In this document: piece after piece, positions 1-7,243 of the stretch
Layout: every line of letters begins with the position of its first letter
Numbering within the stretch: position 1 is the stretch's first letter
Assembly: GCA_029933115.1 (NCBI GenBank)
Contig: JAOZOT010000078.1
Coordinates: 1 to 11,469 of the forward strand
DNA length: 11,469 nt
Direction of reading: 5' to 3'
Origin: Anaerolineae bacterium
GTDB taxonomy: Bacteria > Chloroflexota > Anaerolineae > E26-bin7
Made by a program: the position numbers and the translations under genes
The notes under the pieces: model-generated
Told to the model about the DNA's origin: nothing
What the model saw: the letters and a program-made list of their open reading frames with translations, nothing else
Database searches by the model: none

Positions 1-11
1 GCGCAAGCTGT

Positions 12-2525
12 CTACTGCAACTCCTCCAACCGCCGGGCGGCAGCCGTGAAATCAGGGACGGCGGCCAGCACCCGGCGATAGGCCTCTATGGCCTTATCCC
101 GGTCGCCAACCTCCTCGTACCACCCCCCCAGTTCGAGATACCTCTCAGCCAGGCTGTCGGTGATGTCCGCCCGTACCAATTGGGGCAGCAGGTCGGGGAC
201 GATGCTCTCTCGCTGGAAGAGGAAGTGGCCATAGGGTGACCAGCCCAAAGTACCCCAACCGTAGATGGTGTATTCCTCCACCATGCCCAACGCCAACTCG
301 TAACTGGTGATAGCCTCATCAAGATCGCCCTGGAGGTAGGCCAACTGCCCCCAGGTCAAGAGAGGCTCCATCTTTTCACCCATGTTGAAGGTCAGGATTT
401 TGAGAGCTGCCTGCAAGTAGTATCCTGCCTGCTCATACTCTCCCAAGGCCATATACGCTGCTCCCAGCCCGTGATAGGCTTCTATCTGCGCGTCATTGAG
501 ACTCAGGGCCGTCTGGAAAGCAGCGAGGGCTTTCTCAGGCCGGTTCTGGCCAAGCTCCTGCCATCCCAATCTAGTGTAGTCTCCGTGAGAGCGTGGGGGA
601 GATGAGCTCAACCCAGAGCTAGCCTCTTGCCATCGCTCCACGGCCTGCTGCCGCAGCGGAGTCTGCCTCCAATAGATGCCCTCAGCCAGGCTGGGCTTTT
701 CGTTCAGGAACAGTTGATACTCTCGAACGGCGTCCTCGTTGAATCCCAACTGCTCGTAATAGTAGCCCAGGTTCAAATGGTAGAGGCTCTCTTCTGGGGC
801 CAGCTTGATAGCCATTTTCATCTGCTGAAGGGCTTCATCTTCGCGCCCGGCCTGCCAGTAGAGACTGGCCAGGTTGGCGTGATTGAGGGAGTAGTAAGGC
901 TCCAGGGCGATGCCCCGCTCGTACCGCTCGATGGCTTGCTCCAGATGGGCCTGCCCTGAGCTCGTCGAACGGGTTCCATCTTTGGCGGCCAATCTCCCGT
1001 GCACGTAGCCGCTTTGCAGTTGATAAAAGGCCAGGTACGGGTCCAGACTGGCGGCCTTGTCTATCAGGGGAGCCGCCTGGGCCCACTGCCCCCGATTGGC
1101 CCACTGCACACCCTGAATGAAGGGCCAATAGGCCAGGTCCGACCAAAAGGCGCCGGCAGCCAGGATGAGACCCGGCACCAACAGCACGCCCACTCTGAGC
1201 CCTGCCCCCCGCTCCCTGGCCTCTGCCCCCTGGCCCAATTGCTCGTTGAGGGCCAGAGCCAGAGCAACAATGAGGGGCAGGGCGATGGCCGGCACAGCGA
1301 CGTGGTTGTCCACCAGGCTGTGCACGCTGAAACCCAGGAGGCCGGCGCTGCAACCGGCCATCAACAGCCGATGCTCCCGGCCGGCCGAGTGCCACCTTCG
1401 CCTGAAAGCGACAGCGATAGCCCAGGCCATCCAGCCGCTGGCGGCCAGACCGATGAGCCCTGTCTCGGCGGCCGTGGTCAACAGGTAACTGTGGGCATGG
1501 GGGTAAGGGCGCCAGGGAGGGATAGGCGTGTATCTCATGAACTGGGTGCCATAGGTGAAGGGCCCCGTCCCCCATAGGGGTGAACTCAGAAAAGCGCACC
1601 AGGCACTGAACCAGAAGTCACGGCGAGCGGTGAGGATGCCCCCGTGAGAGGGGTGTTGCAGTTGTCGGACCCCCAACCATGCACCACCAGCGGCCAGGGC
1701 TGCAACCCCCAGGCCCATCAAAACCAGCAACCACGACTTGGTCCTCAAAGTGCGCCACCGGGTTTCAATCCTATCTCGCCCCCCGCCGGCCACGAGCAAC
1801 AGCCCAACGCCGGCCGTCACAGCCGTAGCAGCGCCCAGCCACCCTCCTCGTGAGGAGGTGAAGAACTGGACTATCAGGGCTCCCAGCAGCCAAGAGGCCA
1901 GGAGAAGTCTGGAAAATCGCGCTTTTGCACTCACTATTCTAACAAGAGCCAGGGGAATAAGCAAATTCAGAAAGCTGGCCGTCATGTTGGCGTCACCCAG
2001 GATGGAATAAATGCGCAGTTGAGTTGGCGGCAGAGGATGGGCTGCTCCTCCCAGGGTCCACCAACTCGCGTACCAGCCGGCAATATCTGCCAGCCCGAAT
2101 CCAATCACGACGGCTCCCACTATCAGGAGGCATTTGACCAGAAGTTCTGCCGGCCAGCCGTTGACCAGCAGGTCGCTCAGAAGGTAAAATGAGAGGGCAT
2201 AGATGACCATCAATCCCAGATAGCCCAGGCTGCGGCGCGGATCGGTGGAGAGGACGGTCGTCAACAGTTGGGCGGACAGGAAGACGACGAGGGGCAAGTC
2301 CAGAGGACTCTGGGCCAGACGCTGTCCACGGCGTAGGCGATAGCCCAGCCAGAGGGCAAAGACGGTGAGAAGCAGCAAGTGAGAGACGAAACGCAGCCGG
2401 AAACGCAAAAGCCCGTTGATAGTCCCGCCAGCTAATATGAAATAGCTGAACACGAGGATAAGGGCTGCCTCTTGCACCAGATATAGAGTTGTGGGGCTGA
2501 GAGTTTCAGCGCGCAATCTCTTCAT
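12..2525 (-). CDS. O-antigen ligase/polymerase-like membrane protein with TPR domain (copy 2)
   Basis: This 837-residue paralog of the preceding gene is similar along its whole length; residues 289-332 are identical at 35 of 44 positions. Membrane helices run to about residue 460. Signatures are FFTSSRGGWLG (221-231), SSPLWGTGPFTYG (314-326) and HAHSYLL...AAETGLIGL (343-360), where Ser replaces the Asn of the other copy. TPR units follow, including ERYERGIALEP (533-543), SLNHANLASLYWQAGR (546-561), SLYHLNLGYYYEQLG (580-594), ALAAFQTALSLN (666-677), DEAITSYELAL (735-745) and LAERYLELGGWYEEVGD (792-808). Residues 519-526 (RSTSSGQA) come from a short repeat insertion absent from the other copy. 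Counting helices suggests the TPR part lies outside the membrane, but this is uncertain. There is no good ribosome-binding site, so translation is probably coupled through the ATGA overlap. It is the last gene visible. The stop is TAG at 14-12. Confidence 0.87.
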   Translation of the reverse strand: MKRLRAETLSPTTLYLVQEAALILVFSYFILAGGTINGLLRFRLRFVSHLLLLTVFALWLGYRLRRGQRLAQSPLDLPLVVFLSAQLLTTVLSTDPRRSLGYLGLMVIYALSFYLLSDLLVNGWPAELLVKCLLIVGAVVIGFGLADIAGWYASWWTLGGAAHPLPPTQLRIYSILGDANMTASFLNLLIPLALVRIVSAKARFSRLLLASWLLGALIVQFFTSSRGGWLGAATAVTAGVGLLLVAGGGRDRIETRWRTLRTKSWLLVLMGLGVAALAAGGAWLGVRQLQHPSHGGILTARRDFWFSAWCAFLSSPLWGTGPFTYGTQFMRYTPIPPWRPYPHAHSYLLTTAAETGLIGLAASGWMAWAIAVAFRRRWHSAGREHRLLMAGCSAGLLGFSVHSLVDNHVAVPAIALPLIVALALALNEQLGQGAEARERGAGLRVGVLLVPGLILAAGAFWSDLAYWPFIQGVQWANRGQWAQAAPLIDKAASLDPYLAFYQLQSGYVHGRLAAKDGTRSTSSGQAHLEQAIERYERGIALEPYYSLNHANLASLYWQAGREDEALQQMKMAIKLAPEESLYHLNLGYYYEQLGFNEDAVREYQLFLNEKPSLAEGIYWRQTPLRQQAVERWQEASSGLSSSPPRSHGDYTRLGWQELGQNRPEKALAAFQTALSLNDAQIEAYHGLGAAYMALGEYEQAGYYLQAALKILTFNMGEKMEPLLTWGQLAYLQGDLDEAITSYELALGMVEEYTIYGWGTLGWSPYGHFLFQRESIVPDLLPQLVRADITDSLAERYLELGGWYEEVGDRDKAIEAYRRVLAAVPDFTAAARRLEELQ
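948..971 (-). repeat. short dispersed repeat element inserted in frame
   Basis: On the minus strand these 24 bases read CGTTCGACGAGCTCAGGGCA plus GGCC. They resemble a widespread short repeat of the form TTCGACnAGCTCAGG(G/A)CAGG, whose in-frame readings give peptides such as RSTSSGQA or FDELRAG. Here it encodes RSTSSGQA between two TPR units. Between the conserved LAA and EQAI the paralogous gene has 8 residues and this one has 14, which fits insertion in a flexible linker without loss of frame. I found no second clear copy in the window. Recognition of the repeat family is from memory, not from a search. Confidence 0.65.
1535..1604 (-). repeat. direct repeat shared by the two paralogs (copy A)
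   Basis: This segment of the last gene matches 4042-4111 in the preceding gene at 60 of 70 bases without gaps. It encodes the loop SSPLWGTGPFTYGTQFM next to the conserved H-x-H motif. Most differences are transitions, as expected for an old tandem duplication under protein-level constraint. Confidence 0.85.
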
Positions 2526-5014
2526 TCGCCAGACACCAGAATCCGTTTTCTCTCGAGGGCTGGAGCGAAATCCGGCACCGCCGCCAAGAGCTCACAATAG
2601 GTACTGAGGGCCCTATCGGTGTCCCCCGTCTCCTCGTACCATTGACCTAACTCAAAATACTTTTGAGCCAGGTCATCGGTGATGTTGATGCGAACCAATT
2701 GCGGCAAAAGGTCTGGGGCGATGCTTTCCCGGTAGAAGATGTACCAGCCGTACTCCGAAATGCCCAGAGTCCCCAGCCCATAGATGGTTGTGCGCCTGAC
2801 CATGCTCAGAGCTTGCTCGTAGCGGGCGATGGCTTCATCGAGTTGGCCCTGTCGGTAAGCCAGTTCCCCCCAATCCAACCAGGTCCACAGCCTGGTCCAC
2901 GCAGTTCCTCCCTGAGCGAAAAAGAGTCCCGTCTGCAAGTAGTAGTCGGCCGACTCAAAGTCGCCCTTCTCGAGACAGGCATTTCCAAGGCCACGATAGG
3001 CTTCCAGGCGGTTTGGATCCTGTCTCTGAGCCCGGCCGAAGGCCCGGATAGCGGCCTCAAGCTGTCCTTGCTCCATCTGGTGCCAACCCAACCTGATATA
3101 GTCATCGTATCCCTGGGGTGAGGCAGGCGGTGGGGGCGCGGGATTTTCCTTCTGCCATTCCCTCACGGCCCGTTCTCGCAAGGGGCTCTGCCGCCACCAA
3201 TTGGCCTGAGCCAGGTGAGATTGAAGGGCCAAAGCCTGCTGATATTCGGCGATGGCCTGCTCCTCCTGTCCCAATTCCTCGTAGTAGAACCCCAAGTTCA
3301 AGTGGTAAAGACTGACTTGTGGGGCCAAGGTGATGGCTGTCCTCATCTGCTGCACAGCCTCTGCTCTGCGTCCTGCCTGCCAGTAGAGGCTGGCCAGGTT
3401 GGCGTAATTGAGAGAGTAGCCGGGTTCCAGTGCGATCCCGGCTTCGTATTCGGCGATGGCCTGCTCTGGGTCTTCCTGTCCCCAGGGCTCTGCGGCCAAC
3501 ATCCCGTGAGCGTAGCCGCTCTGGAGATGGTAGAAAGCCAGATGAGGGTCTGATTGGGCTGCCTGATCCAGCAGTGGGGCTGCCGAGACCCAATTGTTTG
3601 TATTAGCTGCCCATACTCCCCGGTGAAAAGGCTTGTAGGCCAAGTTCGAACGGGAAGCAGCCCCGATTAGGAGGATGCTGGGCAGCAGCAGCCAGGCTGT
3701 GGGTAATCGCCGCCGGTCAAGTTGGCCAGGAGAAGGCCCGGACGACTGATCCACGAGGGCGACAACCAACACAGCAACGAGGGTCAGGACAATGGTGGGC
3801 ATGGTCAGGATGGTGTCGGCCAAATTGTGAACCGCGCAACCGGCCAGGCTGCCTGCGCAGCCGGCCATCAGCAGGCGGTGCTCTCTGCCGGCCCGCTGCC
3901 AGCTCTGCCACAGAGCGCGAAGGATAGCGACGAGCAGCCAGCCCAAGCCGGCCAAGCCAATGAGGCCCGTCTCAGCGGCCAGGTTGAACAGATAATTGTG
4001 GGCGTGAGCGAAAGGCAGCCAGGGAGGAACAGAGTTGTACTTCATGAATTGGGTGCCGTAGGTGAAAGGTCCTGTCCCCCACAGGGGCGAACTGCGAAAA
4101 GCGTACCAGGCCGTGAGCCAGAAGTTGCGGCGAGAGGTGAGAAGGGGGCCGTGAGAGGGATGCTGCAATTGCCTAAAGCCCAACCAGGCCATGCCTGCAA
4201 CCATCAAAGCCAACCCACAGCCCAGGGGAATCACCAGCCACCACCTGGAGACAATCCACCGTTTCAGCCTGTTCAGACCATCTTTTGGAGAGGGGATAGC
4301 CAACAGGAGAGCGATGGCCAGTGCCGTGGCCGTACCCAGCCAGCCCCCTCGCGACGAACTGAAGAACACGATGGTCAAAGCGGCCACCAACCAGAGGGCC
4401 AGCAACAACCTGGGGAGGCGGCCCCGCGTCCAGATAAAGCGGGTCAGCGCCGGTGGAATAAGCAAATTCAGGAAGCCGGCGGCAAAGTTGCCGTGGCCCA
4501 GAAAAGCCCGCACACGCAGGGTAACCGGAGGAAAGGGGTGAGCCCATCCCCCAATGGCAAACCAGTCGGCGTACCACCGACCAATCTCGATAAGGCCCAG
4601 AGCGATGACGATGCTGCTGACCACCAAAAGGCTCTTAACCAGCAATTCGGCCGGCCAGCCATGATGCAACAAATCAACCAGCAAACAGAAAACCAGAGCG
4701 TAGAAGACCATGAGCCAGGCGTTGACCAGGCTACGACGGGGGTCAGAAGATAGAGCAGTCGCTATCAGTTGGGCGCCCAAGAAAGCGATGATAGGCAAGT
4801 CCAGACCGGTGTGAGGCAAACGTTCTCTACGGTACAGGCGACAGCCCAGCCAGACGGCTGCAATGACGGCGATCAGCGCAGTGGAGACAACGTTCAACTT
4901 GAATTGAACGAGGCCGTTAAGGGTGCCGCCGATCAGGAGGAAGTAGCCCAGAAGAACGATAAGAATAGTTTCTCGGAAAAGGTAGGATGTCGAGTGGTCT
5001 GGCGATGCTTTCAT
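2522..5014 (-). CDS. O-antigen ligase/polymerase-like membrane protein with TPR domain (copy 1)
   Basis: This 830-residue protein has roughly a dozen membrane helices (about residues 10-450) followed by a TPR domain. The membrane part carries O-antigen ligase/Wzy_C signatures: FFSSSRGGWLG (218-228, with its conserved Arg), a large loop with SSPLWGTGPFTYG (308-320), and HAHNYLF...AAETGLIGL (336-353), the H-x-H-N...ExGxxG pattern of lipid-linked glycan ligases and polymerases. The C-terminal part has about five to six TPR units, for example EQAIAEYEAGIALEP, SLNYANLASLYWQAGR and SLYHLNLGFYYEELG. It probably polymerises glycan units or transfers them to an acceptor. The start at M5014 is chosen because it aligns with the start of the next paralog and has AGGGA five bases upstream. 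The frame stays open to an ATG at 5101. Its TGA overlaps the next start as ATGA. Confidence 0.87.
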   Translation of the reverse strand: MKASPDHSTSYLFRETILIVLLGYFLLIGGTLNGLVQFKLNVVSTALIAVIAAVWLGCRLYRRERLPHTGLDLPIIAFLGAQLIATALSSDPRRSLVNAWLMVFYALVFCLLVDLLHHGWPAELLVKSLLVVSSIVIALGLIEIGRWYADWFAIGGWAHPFPPVTLRVRAFLGHGNFAAGFLNLLIPPALTRFIWTRGRLPRLLLALWLVAALTIVFFSSSRGGWLGTATALAIALLLAIPSPKDGLNRLKRWIVSRWWLVIPLGCGLALMVAGMAWLGFRQLQHPSHGPLLTSRRNFWLTAWYAFRSSPLWGTGPFTYGTQFMKYNSVPPWLPFAHAHNYLFNLAAETGLIGLAGLGWLLVAILRALWQSWQRAGREHRLLMAGCAGSLAGCAVHNLADTILTMPTIVLTLVAVLVVALVDQSSGPSPGQLDRRRLPTAWLLLPSILLIGAASRSNLAYKPFHRGVWAANTNNWVSAAPLLDQAAQSDPHLAFYHLQSGYAHGMLAAEPWGQEDPEQAIAEYEAGIALEPGYSLNYANLASLYWQAGRRAEAVQQMRTAITLAPQVSLYHLNLGFYYEELGQEEQAIAEYQQALALQSHLAQANWWRQSPLRERAVREWQKENPAPPPPASPQGYDDYIRLGWHQMEQGQLEAAIRAFGRAQRQDPNRLEAYRGLGNACLEKGDFESADYYLQTGLFFAQGGTAWTRLWTWLDWGELAYRQGQLDEAIARYEQALSMVRRTTIYGLGTLGISEYGWYIFYRESIAPDLLPQLVRINITDDLAQKYFELGQWYEETGDTDRALSTYCELLAAVPDFAPALERKRILVSGE
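4042..4111 (-). repeat. direct repeat shared by the two paralogs (copy B)
   Basis: This is the counterpart of 1535-1604, in the same orientation and about 2.5 kb away, within the first ligase/polymerase-TPR gene. The two stretches are long enough that recombination or gene conversion between the genes is possible. Confidence 0.85.
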
Positions 5015-5019
5015 GACGA

Positions 5020-5024
5020 TCCCT
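5020..5024 (-). promoter_or_regulatory. Shine-Dalgarno site favouring the shorter start of the first ligase/polymerase
   Basis: AGGGA on the minus strand lies five bases before the ATG at 5014-5012, in the only real intergenic gap of the cluster. It supports this ATG over an in-frame ATG at 5101, which would add 29 residues and overlap the radical SAM gene by 52 bases. Confidence 0.6.
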
Positions 5025-5049
5025 AACAAGCCGAATTCGGGCCCGCTGT

Positions 5050-6495
5050 TCAGCGCAAAAAGTCGCGGATATGCCCAATCACCGCTTTGAGCCCCCGCCA
5101 CAGGTAATCTACATCTTGAAGCGAGCGCGTGCGCATTAACTGTCGCAGGACAAAGCGCGGGCTCAGAAAGATCTTGTAGATGTCGGCGCAGAGTTGTGAG
5201 ACTTCGGCCGGTTCCATGTCGGGCGTCTTTAAAACCGGCCGGCTCATGTCGAACTTTTCGTAATCATCAGGAGCAAAGAGCAGCCAGTCATTTTCCACGC
5301 TTTCTCTATATAAAGGTGTGCCAGGGTAAGGCACTACCACTGTGCTCTGTAGCATCTCTACCTGTCCACTCTCCATCAACTCACGGGCCATCTCCAGAGT
5401 GCGGCAGGCGTCGGCCCGGGTCTCCCACGGGTAACCGACCATAATGGTCAGGTGGATGTCCAATCCTGCCTGGCTGATCAGGCGGCAGTCGTCCCAAATC
5501 TGTTGGACGGTGATGCCTTTGCACAACCGGTCCAGGGTAGCCTGACTGGCCGATTCCAAGCCCATCTTGAGTTTGCGGAAGCCGGCTCGCTTCATCAGTT
5601 CCACCTGCTTCGGCTTGAGATAGCCGAAGCGCATATTGCAAGAGAAGAGGACCTCATTATTGTAACCCCGCTCGATCATCCCCTGGCAAAACTGCGTCAG
5701 CCAGCCTCCGGTGGGAAAAGTCCCTGTGTCGTCAAAGATCTCCCGGGCATTGTGTTCCTCGATGAGAAAGCCGATCTCGTCCAGCAGGTTCTCTGGCCTA
5801 CGAGTGCGGAAGGTGGGATAAGTGGTCGTCCACGCGCAAAAAGTGCACTTGTGCCAAGGGCAATCGCGCCCGGCCATGGTATAGAAAAAGGGCTGGCGTC
5901 TCTTCCACTTCTCGCCGTAAAGGTGAGCTTTGGTCAGCTCGCGGTCAATAAAGGGTAGTTGGTTCAGGTCGTGGTTGAGTTGAAAGGATCCCGTGTTTTT
6001 AATCGTTCCGTCTTGTCGGTACCAGACCCCTGCCGGCAGCGGCTCACCGTCTCGCAGATGACGAGCAATTGCCAGCAGCGAGAAATCATAATCACCCCCG
6101 GTCAGCACATAATCCACTTTGCTGTTCTGCATGGATTCGCTAGGCAAGGCGGTGACGTGGTCGCCCATCAGGACGAATCGGCAGCCAGGGTGGATCTCTT
6201 TAAGCCGGTCTATGATACGCCAGTGCTGCCTGACCACAGGGGTCTTGGTCTCAAAGGCGACGAGGTCCGGTTTTTCCCTTTCGAAAAAAGCTGTAAACTG
6301 CTCATAACTCCACTGCTCGGCGATGGCGTCATTCCACAGAACTTCAAAGCCGTCCTTCTGCAGTAGAGTAGCTGCCCAGGCCGGCACCAGGGGGTAGATG
6401 TACGACGGGACGTGGTACCACTGGAACTGGCGGTTCTGAGTCAGCATGGGGCTGCCTTTGCCGGCCAAGGGAGGGTAGGAGATGATGATTTTCAT
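5050..6495 (-). CDS. B12-binding-type radical SAM protein
   Basis: This 481-residue protein has an N-terminal cobalamin-binding-like Rossmann domain (about 1-150) and a radical SAM barrel (about 200-400). The N-terminal domain contains the MGDHVTALPSE segment (110-120) but lacks the cobalt-ligating DxHxxG, as is common in this class. The iron-sulfur cysteines are Cys212, Cys217 and Cys220 in DCPWHKCTFC, a C-x4-C-x2-C spacing instead of the usual C-x3-C-x2-C. Later barrel motifs are present: MGLESAS (311-317) and MVGYPWET (352-359). Family members catalyse radical C-methylations, ring contractions and other difficult C-H chemistry on lipids, sugars or natural products; the reaction here is unknown. 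AGAGG lies eight bases before the ATG, inside the end of the previous gene. A role in modifying the glycan or its lipid carrier is inferred from the operon only. Confidence 0.9.
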   Translation of the reverse strand: MKIIISYPPLAGKGSPMLTQNRQFQWYHVPSYIYPLVPAWAATLLQKDGFEVLWNDAIAEQWSYEQFTAFFEREKPDLVAFETKTPVVRQHWRIIDRLKEIHPGCRFVLMGDHVTALPSESMQNSKVDYVLTGGDYDFSLLAIARHLRDGEPLPAGVWYRQDGTIKNTGSFQLNHDLNQLPFIDRELTKAHLYGEKWKRRQPFFYTMAGRDCPWHKCTFCAWTTTYPTFRTRRPENLLDEIGFLIEEHNAREIFDDTGTFPTGGWLTQFCQGMIERGYNNEVLFSCNMRFGYLKPKQVELMKRAGFRKLKMGLESASQATLDRLCKGITVQQIWDDCRLISQAGLDIHLTIMVGYPWETRADACRTLEMARELMESGQVEMLQSTVVVPYPGTPLYRESVENDWLLFAPDDYEKFDMSRPVLKTPDMEPAEVSQLCADIYKIFLSPRFVLRQLMRTRSLQDVDYLWRGLKAVIGHIRDFLR

Positions 6496-6499
6496 CTGG

Positions 6500-7240
6500 T
6501 TATCCTCTGGAGTACCTCTTCTGTTTCAAAACCCGAAGTATGAACAAAGGGTTGCCGATGAGATAGCGGCGCCACAGGCGGCGCGGGTCGCTGAGCAGGC
6601 GGTATAGCCATTCCAGGCCGTGGTCTAGCATCCAGCGGGGGGCGCGTGGTTGGACACCGACTACAAAGTCGAACAGCGCACCCACAGCCCACACTACCGG
6701 CACATCGAGTGCGTTACGGTGGGCGGCGATCCACTTCTCTTGTAGTGGGGTGCCCATGCCCACCAGCAGAATATCAGGTCGGGCAGCGTTCACGGCGGCG
6801 ATTGTGGCCTCGGTGGCTCCCGGCGTGTCGTGGAAATAGCCATGATGAGTGCCGGCAATGAAAAGGCCCGGATACAGAGCGGTCAACCTTTGGGCGGCCT
6901 TTTCGGCCACGCCGGGCCGTCCTCCCAGCAAGTAAAGGGACAGTCCTTCGAGAGCGCAGCGGGCGCACAAGGGATAGATCCAATCGGCGCCGGTCATACG
7001 GCCGGGCAGGCGGTGGCCCAGCAGCCGCGCCCCCAGCACGACGCCCGCGCCGTCGCAGTACACTATGTCAGCAGCGTTCATGATGCACCGCAGGTCGGGG
7101 TCGGCATAAGCGGTATTGAGGGTGTGGATGTTGGCGTACATCACAGTGCAACGGCCATGAGGTTGCTGCGCCTGGGTGATAGCGCAATCAATCAACTCGG
7201 GTTGTGCAATAGCACTAACGCGAACGCCCAGAACGATCAT
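6500..7240 (-). CDS. WecG/TagA/CpsF-family glycosyltransferase (GT26)
   Basis: This 246-residue protein matches the WecG/TagA/CpsF family over its full length. In this family, members such as WecG (ManNAcA) and TagA (ManNAc) add the second sugar to an undecaprenyl-diphosphate-linked GlcNAc at the membrane. Family signatures visible are NIHTLN (37-42), the CDGAGVV segment with Asp63 near the known catalytic aspartate, RMTGADW (81-87), LYLLGGRPG (102-110), GMGTPLQEKW (161-170) and GALFDFVVG (187-195). The C-terminal appendage, RAPRWM...LEWLYRL...RRYLIGNP (about 199-231), is the part thought to anchor these enzymes at the membrane. The protein is intact. It lies three bases after the GT4 gene and four bases before the radical SAM gene. 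Its ribosome-binding site is weak (AGG only two bases before ATG), so coupling to the upstream gene is likely. The sugar it transfers is unknown. Confidence 0.93.
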   Translation of the reverse strand: MIVLGVRVSAIAQPELIDCAITQAQQPHGRCTVMYANIHTLNTAYADPDLRCIMNAADIVYCDGAGVVLGARLLGHRLPGRMTGADWIYPLCARCALEGLSLYLLGGRPGVAEKAAQRLTALYPGLFIAGTHHGYFHDTPGATEATIAAVNAARPDILLVGMGTPLQEKWIAAHRNALDVPVVWAVGALFDFVVGVQPRAPRWMLDHGLEWLYRLLSDPRRLWRRYLIGNPLFILRVLKQKRYSRG

Positions 7241-7243
7241 ATC

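Noticed and set aside
999..1577. Plus-strand frame of 192 codons opposite the last gene
   Set aside because: Same pattern: low-complexity composition, no recognisable motif, and entirely inside a conserved membrane-protein gene.
835..1599. Second minus-strand frame (254 codons) inside the last gene, containing FDELRAG
   Set aside because: It is a shifted frame of the real gene. The FDELRAG peptide only reflects another reading frame of the short repeat.
3644..3652. TTCGAACGG-like string resembling part of the short repeat
   Set aside because: Only the outer few bases match, the GAGCTCAGG core is missing, and it encodes ordinary residues (SRSNL) conserved in position.
3722..4753. Long plus-strand open frame (343 codons) opposite the first ligase/polymerase gene
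   Set aside because: The translation is rich in Gln, Gly, Pro and Arg without domains. It is fully antisense to a well-supported conserved gene, as expected from codon bias in GC-rich DNA.
5031..5040. Perfect 10-base palindrome CCGAATTCGG in the 35-base gap, considered as a terminator or operator
   Set aside because: The stem is only five pairs with no loop, and no T-run follows on the minus strand. It is too weak to call; chance is likely.
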